This document shows, piece after piece, positions 1-6,465 of a stretch of 17,709 bases of DNA (positions within the stretch are counted from its first letter, which is position 1; the number at the start of each line of letters is the position of its first letter). A program made the translations under genes and the position numbers. A model generated the notes under the pieces. The model was given only the letters and a program-made list of their open reading frames with translations. It did no database searches and had not been told where the DNA came from. Source of the stretch: a bacterium (GTDB taxonomy: Bacteria > Patescibacteriota > Andersenbacteria > UBA10190); contig NZCO01000056.1 of NCBI GenBank assembly GCA_002686445.1, forward strand, positions 1 to 17,709. Direction: 5' to 3'.

Positions 1-232
1 AACTTCACAGGATGAGACATATGGTTTTAAGGCGAAGATCACGGGCGGCGGCAAAGAATCACAGGCTGGCGCGCTTAAGCTGGCATTAGCCCGCGCTTTG
101 GTGACCAGCGACGAGGGATTTCGCAAGCAACTCAAAGACAGCGGTACGTTAACGCGAGACCCGCGAGCCAAAGAACGTAAGAAACCAGGCCTAAAGCGAG
201 CTCGCCGCGCACCACAGTTCAGCAAGCGGTAG
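1..232 (+). CDS. rpsI: 30S ribosomal protein S9, C-terminal part (5' end outside window)
   Basis: The reading frame entering at base 2 encodes 76 residues and ends with TAG at 230-232. It contains the S9 signature: a GGG-K-x-x-QAGA-LK-LA-LARAL stretch, then LTRDPRAKERKKPGLKRARRAPQFSKR in family order, ending in the universally conserved Ser-Lys-Arg tail. In known ribosomes this tail reaches the P-site tRNA anticodon stem. S9 is a component of the 30S subunit, and rplM normally precedes it, so rplM is expected just outside the window. A strong intrinsic terminator follows 43 bases after the stop. The identification is secure; only the N-terminal part is missing. Confidence 0.97.
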   Translation, partial: TSQDETYGFKAKITGGGKESQAGALKLALARALVTSDEGFRKQLKDSGTLTRDPRAKERKKPGLKRARRAPQFSKR

Positions 233-274
233 TCAACAATACGCACGGCGACGCATATGCGCAGCCCAAACACT

Positions 275-298
275 CGACACATTGTGTGTCGGTTTTTT
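275..298 (+). terminator. Intrinsic terminator after rpsI
   Basis: A 7-bp perfect stem, CGACACA (275-281) with TGTGTCG (285-291), closes a TTG loop and is followed by G and six T residues (293-298). It ends the ribosomal protein transcript. On the opposite strand the hairpin has no U-tract after it, so it should not stop the convergent minus-strand gene that ends at 300. Confidence 0.85.
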
Positions 299-299
299 G

Positions 300-1652
300 T
301 TACTCCGCTGTAACGATCAGCTGCGCTGCGATTAGGTCGCGACTGCCCTGTTGATCCTTTAAGTAAAACAGCACTTCACCGTCTTCACCGACGGCGGCCT
401 GCGCGTCACCGAGGTTCACGCTATCTACCTGATAGGTAATCGGATGATCTCTAGTATCAATTTCAGTAACAATAATTTCGTCATTCACTTGGTAGAGCAG
501 ATGCCGTCCGCCGGCGAACCACTGCACGCTAGTGATCGGTCGCGATAACCGCTGCACCAGGTGCAACTCTTCGCGCGACAGCGGCCAGCGTTCATCGCGT
601 ACGTTATAAACGTGGAGGGAATTGGTGTCACTTTGCACAAACAGCATGCGACCATTTGGGGACCACCCGGCGGCTGCTAGTTCCGGCGCAATCAGATTGG
701 CAGTGCCGTCGGGCGACACAACATACAATGCTCCGTCGACGCTGCGCGCAGCTACTTCACCGCCCGGCGTTACATATATACCGGCGATTGGTGTGTCGAA
801 TGAAGGCGTCGAGCTTAAGAGCTTGCCCTGCAGATCATGCACGCGCACGGTGTTTGTTCGCGATATGGCAAAGATGTGGCGGCTACTGGTAGCAAATTCC
901 GTGATGTCTGCCGTCAGTTCGCTCGTGGCTCCGGTCGCAACATTAAGCGCGTGTAGACCATCATCGGCTCCCACGTATAGCAGGCGACTCGACACGCGTG
1001 GATCCCACGCGTAGTCATGAGCACCCCGCAGCGTCGTAAGTGTGGTGAGTCGACCCGTGGTAGCACTGAGCATTCGAGGCAGACTGCGTGATGAGGTAAC
1101 CAGCACCGCCACACTATCCGGAGACCACAGCAGGGCAGTGGGGATCTCCGGGACCACTACCGAACGCGTTACCGCCGTCCCTTCCGTGTCGAGCACCGCT
1201 AGCTGATTGTTGTCGGTTGCGACTACTAGCAGGCGACGGTTAGGAGCAACAGAGAAGGTGGCAACATCCGACGCCAAGGTGGTCCGGACCGGGTCGGTAG
1301 GGAAGAGGCGTATGTCACGCACCTCGGTCGCGCGCCCGGGAGCGACCGCAATTGTCTTCTCCCATGACACATAGTCCTCCAGGGCCACACGCACGTGCAT
1401 GGTGCCTGCCGTAATGTTCGGTACTGACTCTGGCGTCCGACCAATATATTCGCCCGCCGCAAAGGTCTGGGCCCGGGTCGGTACTGACTCGAGCAGCACC
1501 ACGCCAACGGGCGCGGAGCCACTATCCCCGTAGCCAAGTCGGTACCCCATGGCGTACAAGATAATCAGCGGTGCCGCGGCGATAAACACAGCAAAAGATC
1601 CGAGCATTAAAATTTGTCTGGCCCCTTTCTTCACGGCCTGACTGTGCACCAC
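300..1652 (-). CDS. Membrane-anchored PEGA-domain protein with beta-propeller-like repeats
   Basis: A 450-aa protein. Residues about 15-35 form one hydrophobic helix after a short basic N-terminus (KKGAR), an uncleaved signal anchor or signal peptide. Residues about 50-115 match the PEGA pattern: VLLESVP, then G-E-Y-I-G-R-T-P, then a G-x-x-x-V-R-V-A-L-E-D-Y strand. From about 130 to the end there are repeated units of the type V-A-P-N-R-R-L-L-V-V, W-S-P-D-S-V-A-V-L-V, W-S-P-N-G-R-M-L-F-V and W-F-A-G-G-R-H-L-L-Y, typical of WD40/TolB-like propeller blades. It is probably exposed outside the membrane and binds protein or cell-wall ligands, but no specific function can be assigned. The first codon is GTG at 1652 with no good Shine-Dalgarno, so the exact start is uncertain. 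It lies downstream of the TPR gene but is separated from it by a terminator. Confidence 0.85.
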   Translation of the reverse strand: MVHSQAVKKGARQILMLGSFAVFIAAAPLIILYAMGYRLGYGDSGSAPVGVVLLESVPTRAQTFAAGEYIGRTPESVPNITAGTMHVRVALEDYVSWEKTIAVAPGRATEVRDIRLFPTDPVRTTLASDVATFSVAPNRRLLVVATDNNQLAVLDTEGTAVTRSVVVPEIPTALLWSPDSVAVLVTSSRSLPRMLSATTGRLTTLTTLRGAHDYAWDPRVSSRLLYVGADDGLHALNVATGATSELTADITEFATSSRHIFAISRTNTVRVHDLQGKLLSSTPSFDTPIAGIYVTPGGEVAARSVDGALYVVSPDGTANLIAPELAAAGWSPNGRMLFVQSDTNSLHVYNVRDERWPLSREELHLVQRLSRPITSVQWFAGGRHLLYQVNDEIIVTEIDTRDHPITYQVDSVNLGDAQAAVGEDGEVLFYLKDQQGSRDLIAAQLIVTAE

Positions 1653-1673
1653 TATTGCGGCTCTGTCTAGTAG

Positions 1674-1700
1674 AAAAAACCCACCAGCAGGACTGGTGGG
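1674..1700 (-). terminator. Intrinsic terminator of the TPR-like gene
   Basis: An 8-bp perfect stem (CCCACCAG at 1680-1687 with CTGGTGGG at 1693-1700) closes a 5-base loop. On the minus strand it is followed directly by six U residues (A-tract 1674-1679 on the plus strand). It lies 16 bases after the stop of the minus-strand gene ending at 1716 and only 22 bases before the start of the PEGA gene. Confidence 0.88.
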
Positions 1701-1715
1701 TGTGGGGAATGCGAG

Positions 1716-2483
1716 TTAGAGAGACGGAATAGCACGCCGCTGGTCAGCATCTAACCGACAGCTATCTCGCTTGGCTCGATATGTCGCATTGTCCGGATCG
1801 CGCTGCAACGCCTCGTCCCAAAGTTGGGCGGCTGTCACTATCGCAGCTGTAGCATGCAGCTGCAATCCATACTCCTGATACATGCAATACAGGCGGTAGT
1901 GAGCTCCAGCGCGGTGATGCCAGTTTTGGTCTCCGTAGTAACCTACGGCTATGAACATCCAACCAAATCCAAGGGCGTCATACTCCTCGCTACGTTTGAG
2001 CGTAAACCAGGCGGCGTTGTTATACAGGTTCCCTAACTGGACGCTGGTTGCTCCCTCGGTATCGAGTTCTGCCAACTGTCGTGCCAGACCCGGTATCGTC
2101 AGCTCAAGAACATCATTATTTACGATGGCACGTGCGACCCGCAAGTTGAGAACGTTCAACGTGTCACCAAGTATCTCGGCGAGTCGCATGAATTCCTCAT
2201 CATCGCCTCGCTTGACGGCGACGGCCGCTAGGCATTGTCTTGCCCATCTCTGATCGTCGGTAGCACCTTCTACTGCCTGTGTGGCAGCGGCATGTGCTTT
2301 ATCAACGTCATGAAGCCGAAAGTGACACCACGCAAGTAGCGCGTACATCGCTCGATGCTCTGGGTCTGGGAGTGCACCGGCGAGCATCTTCAAACACATC
2401 TGTCGACACTCGTCGTGGTGACCTTCTTCATAGAGCTGGCTACGTAAAGCGGCAGCAGAATTATCGGGAGGTGGTACTGGCAT
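1716..2483 (-). CDS. TPR-like helical repeat protein
   Basis: The product is 255 aa when started at the ATG ending at 2483, where GGAG lies 8 bases upstream on the minus strand. An upstream in-frame ATG at 2543 would leave almost no space to divergent murA and lacks a comparable RBS. There is no signal peptide, so it is likely cytoplasmic. The sequence is alpha-helical with spaced small/aromatic positions resembling tetratricopeptide repeats (MYALLAWCHFRLHDVDKAHAAATQAVEG near the N-terminus, LWDEALQRDPDNATYRAKRD near the C-terminus). The central part (NNAAWFTLKRSEEYDALGFGW) has an unusual aromatic run. A partner-binding role is inferred from the fold only. Confidence 0.7.
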   Translation of the reverse strand: MPVPPPDNSAAALRSQLYEEGHHDECRQMCLKMLAGALPDPEHRAMYALLAWCHFRLHDVDKAHAAATQAVEGATDDQRWARQCLAAVAVKRGDDEEFMRLAEILGDTLNVLNLRVARAIVNNDVLELTIPGLARQLAELDTEGATSVQLGNLYNNAAWFTLKRSEEYDALGFGWMFIAVGYYGDQNWHHRAGAHYRLYCMYQEYGLQLHATAAIVTAAQLWDEALQRDPDNATYRAKRDSCRLDADQRRAIPSL

Positions 2484-2596
2484 GCTTATATCTCCATGCA
2501 ATGTGATTGGTAGCGAACTAACGTTGCACGCACCCTGCTTCATAAATGCTTTCGTGTCAACTTGCCAAAGGCAGCAGAAGTAGGCACAGTATTCTC

Positions 2597-3892
2597 ATGT
2601 CAAAATTCGTCATTACAGGCGGCAAACCACTGTCCGGCACTATTACCGTCGGTGGCTCTAAAAACGCCGCTCTGCCCCTCCTGGCCGCCTCTCTGTTGAC
2701 GCCTGAGCCAGTTATTTTGACGAATATCCCGGCAATCCGTGATGTCGATAATATGCTCGTCATCCTGCAAAGCATGGGTGTGCAAGTGACGCGAGAGGGC
2801 AACAATGTATCACTGACTGCCGCTGAAATCTCGGTAGAGGATCTTTCAACAGAGACGGTCGGTAAGCTGCGCGGATCTATCTTACTCTTGGGTTCGCTGC
2901 TGGCACGCACGGGCCAGGCGCAGCTACCATTGCCCGGAGGAGACATTATTGGCGCCCGACCAATTGACGTGCATTTAGATGGCTTCGAGCAGCTGGGTGC
3001 AGTCGTCACTGAAACGGAAGACAGCATCAGCATTGATGGTTCCGGCATGAAAGCAGGCCGAGTTATTCTGCGCGAGTTTTCGGTAACGGCAACAGAAAAT
3101 ACCTTAATGGCTGCAGCCAGCCTAGACGGCACGACCACCATCGAGGTAGCGGCTACTGAACCACACGTAGTTGCGCTCGGCGAATTGCTCGGACAAATGG
3201 GAGCAACTATTGAAGGGTTAGGCACACACACTATTACTGTCACTGGAACCAGTCAACGCACCGGCGCCACGCTGACTAACATTCCTGACATGCTCGAAGC
3301 TGGCCTCTTTATTTTACTGGCCGCGGCCACCAAGTCAGACTTACAGATCAAGAACGTTCCCGTTGATGATTTACCCCTTTTCTTCAAAAAGCTGGTCGAT
3401 ATCGGCGTAAAGTTTACGACCGACGGCGCCACGGTGCGGGTTATGCCGGCAACACTCAAACCGTTTAAAGTGCAGACGCTACCGCAACCAGGCATCCCCA
3501 CAGATTTACAAGCGCCGTTTGCGGTGGTAGCAACGCAGGCAGCAGGCACGTCCCTGATCCACGATCCGATGTATGAGAGTCGCTTTCGCCATTGCGATGA
3601 GCTGGCAAAGATGGGTGCCTCAATCACGGTGTGTGATCCACACCGCGTAGTGATAGAAGGTCCGACGCCGTTGCGTGGCTTTCATATTAAAAGTCTCGAC
3701 ATCCGCTCCGGTGCGACGCTGGTAATGGCCGGCCTCTTAGCCTCAGGAGAAACCGTCATCGATGATGCCGACATTATAGATCGCGGCTACGAACGACTGG
3801 CAGAGCGACTGCAAGCCATTGGCGCAGACATCAAACGCGTGGGTACGCAAGCGCCCATCGAACCAGTAGTAACAATTGAGCCCAGCAACTAA
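2597..3892 (+). CDS. murA: UDP-N-acetylglucosamine 1-carboxyvinyltransferase MurA
   Basis: A 431-aa protein, normal for the family. MurA transfers enolpyruvate from PEP to UDP-GlcNAc, the first committed step of peptidoglycan synthesis, in the cytoplasm. Visible landmarks are GGSKNAALPLLAASLL with catalytic Lys22, the mobile loop LPGGDIIGARPIDVHLDG at about 112-129, and RGYERLAERLQAIGA near the C-terminus carrying the conserved Arg. The loop position that is Cys115 in E. coli MurA is Asp116 here (codon 2942-2944); in characterised homologues Asp at this site keeps activity but removes the fosfomycin target. The start at 2597 was chosen because MSKFVITGGKPLSGTITVGGSKN aligns with the family N-terminus; the upstream extension does not. 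No clear Shine-Dalgarno is present. mreB follows after a structured repeat. Confidence 0.96.
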   Translation: MSKFVITGGKPLSGTITVGGSKNAALPLLAASLLTPEPVILTNIPAIRDVDNMLVILQSMGVQVTREGNNVSLTAAEISVEDLSTETVGKLRGSILLLGSLLARTGQAQLPLPGGDIIGARPIDVHLDGFEQLGAVVTETEDSISIDGSGMKAGRVILREFSVTATENTLMAAASLDGTTTIEVAATEPHVVALGELLGQMGATIEGLGTHTITVTGTSQRTGATLTNIPDMLEAGLFILLAAATKSDLQIKNVPVDDLPLFFKKLVDIGVKFTTDGATVRVMPATLKPFKVQTLPQPGIPTDLQAPFAVVATQAAGTSLIHDPMYESRFRHCDELAKMGASITVCDPHRVVIEGPTPLRGFHIKSLDIRSGATLVMAGLLASGETVIDDADIIDRGYERLAERLQAIGADIKRVGTQAPIEPVVTIEPSN

Positions 3893-4080
3893 TGTCGCCG
3901 AACCTGCCGGCAGGCAGGTTTGCGGGCGCACATCACGCATATATTTTGGAAGTCACCGAATTCCCGGCTTTGCCGGGAACTGAGGAGCTCATTGCGGGGA
4001 GAGAGCAGTGAGCGAAGTGAGCGTCATGAGGGAGGAGATCCCTCTCCTCCCTCAGAGGACTTGACCTTCCCTCATAAGGC
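3892..4080 (+). repeat. Intergenic structured repeat, copy A (between murA and mreB)
   Basis: It begins immediately at the murA stop with ATGTCGCCG, as does copy B after mreB. In order it holds a 20-bp palindrome (3901-3920), a hairpin TTCCCGGC/GCCGGGAA with a TTT loop (3961-3979), a conserved block around GAGCTCATTGCGGGGAGAG, a GAGCGAAGTGAGCGTC block, and a 10-bp hairpin (4028-4037 with 4044-4053, loop ATCCCT). It ends in CCTTCCCTCAT (4065-4075). GAGCGAAGTGAGCG next to a hairpin with GGGATC is a style seen in dispersed intergenic repeats of many bacteria, including CPR genomes. It is non-coding. The terminal CCTTCCCTCAT could alternatively pair with 4026-4035. Confidence 0.85.
3901..3920. 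repeat. Short palindrome inserted in repeat copy A
   Basis: An 8-bp perfect stem, AACCTGCC with GGCAGGTT, closes a GGCA loop. Copy B has only AAT at the same place between GCCG and the GCGGGC block, so the palindrome is a clean presence/absence difference between the two copies and behaves like a small inserted unit. It has no U-tract and is unlikely to be a terminator. Confidence 0.75.
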
Positions 4081-4107
4081 ACAGACGGGTACCCTAGGGT
4101 GATACCT

Positions 4108-5118
4108 ATGCGCGTTACCCGTAAAATAGCTATTGATTTAGGCACCACGAACACCCTGATGTATGTGCCGGGGCAGGGGATTTTGCTGAATGAGCCATCA
4201 GTTGTGGCTGTTTCTACCGATGAGAATGCCGTTTTAGCCATCGGCAATGAAGCCAAGGAAATGATTGGGCGCACACCCGAAACTATCGTTGCGCATCGGC
4301 CGCTGCGCGACGGCGTGATCGCTGACTACCGCATTACTGAAGCCATGTTGCGTTACTTGATTCAAAAGATTGGTGTTTCTATTCGGCTACTTCGCCCGGA
4401 AGTGCTGGTATCTGTTCCGGCCGGGATAACCAGTACCGAGCGACGAGCAGTGGTTGATGCCACGCTTTCTGCCGGGGCCAAGGCTGCCTACCTCATTAAA
4501 GAACCTATTGCAGCTGCCATTGGAGCGGGAATTCCGATTGGCGAAAGCTCGGGCCATATGATTGTCGATATTGGCGGCGGGACTACGGAAGCCGCGGTTA
4601 TATCACTCGGTGGTATTGTGGCGTCACACTCTGCCCGCGTCGGTGGTAATCGATTTGATGAAGCTATTATTGATCACATCCGAAAAAGGTACGGCATGGT
4701 GATCGGCGAACACACAGCCGAAAAAATTAAAGTCACGATCGGTTCCGCTATTCCCCACGAAGAGCCGGCGCAACTTTCGATTCGCGGCCGCGACATGGCA
4801 TCAGGCTTGCCGAAGGAAACAGTCATCTCTTCAGTTGAAGTAACCGAGGCGCTGCGTGACCCGCTCGATGAGGTGCTGCAAGCTATTAAATATGTGCTAC
4901 AAGAAACGCCGCCCGAGCTAGCCGCCGATGTTATTGATACCGGAATTGTCGTCAGTGGTGGGGGAGCCCAACTAAAAGATATCGACCAATTAATCACCCG
5001 CGCTACGTCCGTACCATGCTATACAGCTGACGATCCGCTGGTGTGTGTCGTTAAAGGCGCCGGTGCGGCGCTTGAGAATATCGACGCGTATAAGCGGTCA
5101 GTATTGGTCAGCAAATAA
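4108..5118 (+). CDS. mreB: Rod shape-determining protein MreB
   Basis: A 336-aa actin-like ATPase of usual MreB length. It polymerises under the membrane and guides the elongation peptidoglycan machinery. The phosphate-1 motif IDLGTTNT lies at residues about 8-15. The family block EPSVVAVS, the GRTPETIVAHRPLRDGVIADY segment, the KEPIAAAIGAG motif, phosphate-2 DIGGGTTEAAV and the adenosine motif VSGGGAQL follow in order. The ATG at 4108 is preferred because GGTGAT lies about 6 bases upstream; an in-frame GTG at 4099 would add three residues. Its position after murA fits a joint role in wall growth. No mreC/mreD follows. It is flanked on both sides by copies of the same intergenic repeat. Confidence 0.96.
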   Translation: MRVTRKIAIDLGTTNTLMYVPGQGILLNEPSVVAVSTDENAVLAIGNEAKEMIGRTPETIVAHRPLRDGVIADYRITEAMLRYLIQKIGVSIRLLRPEVLVSVPAGITSTERRAVVDATLSAGAKAAYLIKEPIAAAIGAGIPIGESSGHMIVDIGGGTTEAAVISLGGIVASHSARVGGNRFDEAIIDHIRKRYGMVIGEHTAEKIKVTIGSAIPHEEPAQLSIRGRDMASGLPKETVISSVEVTEALRDPLDEVLQAIKYVLQETPPELAADVIDTGIVVSGGGAQLKDIDQLITRATSVPCYTADDPLVCVVKGAGAALENIDAYKRSVLVSK

Positions 5119-5120
5119 AT

Positions 5121-5335
5121 ATGTCGCCGAATTCGCGGGCTAACATCGCACAGATAATTTAAATATCTCCGAATTCCCGGCTTTGCCGGGAGCTGAGGAG
5201 CTCATTGCGGGGAGAGAGCAGCGAACGAAGTGAGCGTCATGAGAGAGGGGATCCCTCCCCTCTCTCATAGGTAGTTGGGATGGGAGCAGTCCCGCCATGG
5301 GCGGGGCGATGAGGGAAGGAGTCACCTTCCCTCAT
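5121..5335 (+). repeat. Intergenic structured repeat, copy B (after mreB)
   Basis: It starts two bases after the mreB stop with the same ATGTCGCCG as copy A. It shares the TCCCGGC/GCCGGGA hairpin (5175-5191), the GAGCTCATTGCGGGGAGAG block, GAACGAAGTGAGCGTC, and a 12-bp hairpin (5239-5250 with 5257-5268, same loop ATCCCT). Copy B carries an extra module absent from A, containing CCCGCC-ATG-GGCGGG (5291-5305). It ends with an 11-bp hairpin ATGAGGGAAGG/CCTTCCCTCAT (5309-5319 with 5325-5335), of which copy A keeps only the right arm. Stem sequences differ between A and B but pairing is kept. Confidence 0.85.
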
Positions 5336-5365
5336 AAAAAAACGTCCACTGAAGTTCAGTGGACG
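5336..5365 (-). terminator. Intrinsic terminator of the minus-strand two-helix protein gene
   Basis: A 10-bp perfect stem, CGTCCACTGA (5343-5352) with TCAGTGGACG (5356-5365), closes an AGT loop. On the minus strand it is followed by seven U residues (A-tract 5336-5342). It lies 34 bases downstream of the gene ending at 5400 and directly abuts repeat copy B. Confidence 0.88.
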
Positions 5366-5399
5366 ATGTTGTTGGCGCGAAAGAACGAGTCAGAAGCGG

Positions 5400-5915
5400 C
5401 TAGGCCATGGCTGGTTCGCCTGTTGGTTGCTGCTCGCGACTAGATGGTGCACCGGTTCTCATACCGAACCGTTGCATGATCTGTTCGAATTCCGCTCGTA
5501 GAGCAGCGTGGTGCTCTGGCTCATCAGCAACGGGTTCACGGCTGATCCGTTCAAGTGAACCAGCTCCCTCCGGCGATGCTCCGCTCATGAGCGCAGCAAG
5601 TAATTCCGGGTCCACTGCACTAGCGCCAACCTGGGGGTTACTTTGAGCCTGGCTGCGCAGATACACGGTGCCGAGGGCTGCAATAATGACGCAGCCGATC
5701 ACCAAAAAGGTGTTGAGCGACGTCAAGCCAGTTACCTCAGCAATAGTCGCGGCAGTTGGCGCGTTCAGATTGGCTACCATAGCCAGGATACCTGCGATTC
5801 CGATTAGGGCCGGTATCTTCGTGCTCTTAGTGACCTGCGCGCCGACGTGTTCGATTGGCGTCATGACTCTGGTTCGCACCGGAAACGATGCCCGCTGGGT
5901 CGTTCTCAGGGACAC
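5400..5915 (-). CDS. Small membrane protein of unknown function, two predicted helices
   Basis: Up to 171 aa. Two hydrophobic segments (about residues 35-50, IPALIGIAGILAMVA, and 69-86, TFLVIGCVIIAALGTVYL) are joined by an Ala/Thr-rich stretch and followed by a hydrophilic, proline- and glutamate-rich cytoplasmic or external tail containing EFEQIMQRFGMR. The family is not recognised. The frame opens with GTG at 5915 immediately after a TAG, and neither this codon nor the ATG at 5864 has a good Shine-Dalgarno. The only strong RBS upstream belongs to the overlapping +1-shifted small ORF 5827-5970. The true N-terminus is therefore doubtful: translational coupling, or a frameshift that split one gene, are both possible. 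A strong terminator follows. Confidence 0.65.
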   Translation of the reverse strand: MSLRTTQRASFPVRTRVMTPIEHVGAQVTKSTKIPALIGIAGILAMVANLNAPTAATIAEVTGLTSLNTFLVIGCVIIAALGTVYLRSQAQSNPQVGASAVDPELLAALMSGASPEGAGSLERISREPVADEPEHHAALRAEFEQIMQRFGMRTGAPSSREQQPTGEPAMA

Positions 5916-5970
5916 CTACTTTGCGCACAATATCGGTGGTAATGATGACCGGCCGTGGTTGTCTGTTCAC
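5827..5970 (-). CDS. Small ORF (47 aa) with strong RBS, overlapping the two-helix protein gene
   Basis: The minus strand has AAGGAG (5978-5983) followed after 7 bases by GTG at 5970. The frame runs MNRQPRPVIITTDIVRKVGV, then PENDPAGIVSGANQSHDANR and TRRRAGH, ending with TAA at 5829-5827. It overlaps the 171-aa frame by up to 89 bases. The first half looks like ordinary protein; the Arg-rich end looks like the wrong frame. It may be the genuine N-terminus of the membrane protein, separated by a one-base indel or a +1 shift, or a short leader peptide. A promoter (6032-6060, minus) sits at a suitable distance upstream. No family is recognised. Confidence 0.45.
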   Translation of the reverse strand: MNRQPRPVIITTDIVRKVGVPENDPAGIVSGANQSHDANRTRRRAGH

Positions 5971-6031
5971 GAATCTTCTCCTTATAGAGCTGCGGTTTTA
6001 GCGTTATTGGAAAGTTCAACTTCTGGGTGAA

Positions 6032-6060
6032 ACTGTAGGCAGAACTGCCCCCATTGTCAA
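6032..6060 (-). promoter_or_regulatory. Sigma70-type promoter for the 5970/5915 minus-strand gene(s)
   Basis: On the minus strand TTGACA (plus 6055-6060) and TACAGT (plus 6032-6037) are separated by 17 bases. The expected transcription start near 6025 gives a leader of about 55 bases before the RBS at 5983-5978. The perfect -35 and exact spacing make this likely, although the -10 has two mismatches. Confidence 0.6.
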
Positions 6061-6430
6061 CAAGACTGCCACCGGACCGTTATTGGCGTTTTGCGGTCTT
6101 AATGGCCCTGGGGCCACAGCTGCTTATTTGGACAATAAAAAAAGAGCGAAGGAAGGTCGATATATTTCGACAGATACAATCGGTATCAAGGCTAGCACCC
6201 GACTGAAATCGCCGACCATCACGTTTCCAACGCTCGAGAAGTTAAAAGAGCGGTGGAGACGCTCGTACACAATGGGGCTCTGCCAGCTCCAGGCATTGGG
6301 ACGCTCTTGCGAACGACTTGTAACCCTGGACGTGACATCAGTCGGCCAAAGGGCTGGCCGCGAACTAGTCGTGCGTGTCGTCTCCACCGGCTCGTCGGTT
6401 CTAAAAGGACCGTAATCACTATGCCGCCAG
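6061..6430. other. Non-coding stretch with several hairpins before the glycosyltransferase
   Basis: No convincing gene lies here; the reading frame open from 6253 has no family-like sequence before about 6490. Visible hairpins are TGGCC/GGCCA (6103-6116), GTCGA/TCGAC around TATATT (6156-6171), GATAC/GTATC (6173-6187), CGGCCA/TGGCCG (about 6343-6360) and CGGTTC/GGACCG (6396-6412). An 11-bp perfect long-range inverted repeat CGGTGGAGACG (6251-6261) and CGTCTCCACCG (6379-6389) could close a structured RNA of about 139 bases. Conserved motifs of tmRNA, RNase P RNA or SRP RNA were not found. The stretch may be an unassigned RNA or a long leader. Confidence 0.4.
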
Positions 6431-6459
6431 TTGCCAGGCAGCGCAAGATACCAGATACT
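6431..6459 (+). promoter_or_regulatory. Candidate promoter giving a near-leaderless glycosyltransferase mRNA
   Basis: TTGCCA (6431-6436) and GATACT (6454-6459) are separated by exactly 17 bases, and the preferred start ATG at 6466 follows 6 bases after the -10. This is nearly the same geometry as the secA promoter. The -10 is imperfect, so this is a moderate call. Confidence 0.4.
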
Positions 6460-6465
6460 ACTCTG

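Noticed and set aside
2555..2595. Promoter-like boxes in the murA/TPR divergent gap (TTGACA on minus at 2555-2560, TTGCCA and TATTCT on plus)
   Set aside because: The minus-strand -35 has no -10 at usable spacing, and the plus-strand pair is 22 bases apart and would start inside murA.
2546..2596. Upstream extension of the murA frame
   Set aside because: The extra residues do not fit the MurA N-terminus, and Lys22 falls in the expected place only with the ATG at 2597.
2557..3243. Long open frame on the minus strand of murA
   Set aside because: It is a Ser/Thr/Pro-rich shadow of murA with no domain pattern; murA is certain on the plus strand.
6121..6412. tmRNA, RNase P RNA or SRP RNA
   Set aside because: The conserved motifs of these RNAs were looked for and not seen, so the region is left as unassigned structure.
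6253..6465. N-terminal extension of the glycosyltransferase
   Set aside because: The extension has no GT4 similarity, contains strong hairpins and lacks an RBS; starts at 6421 or 6466 have better signals.
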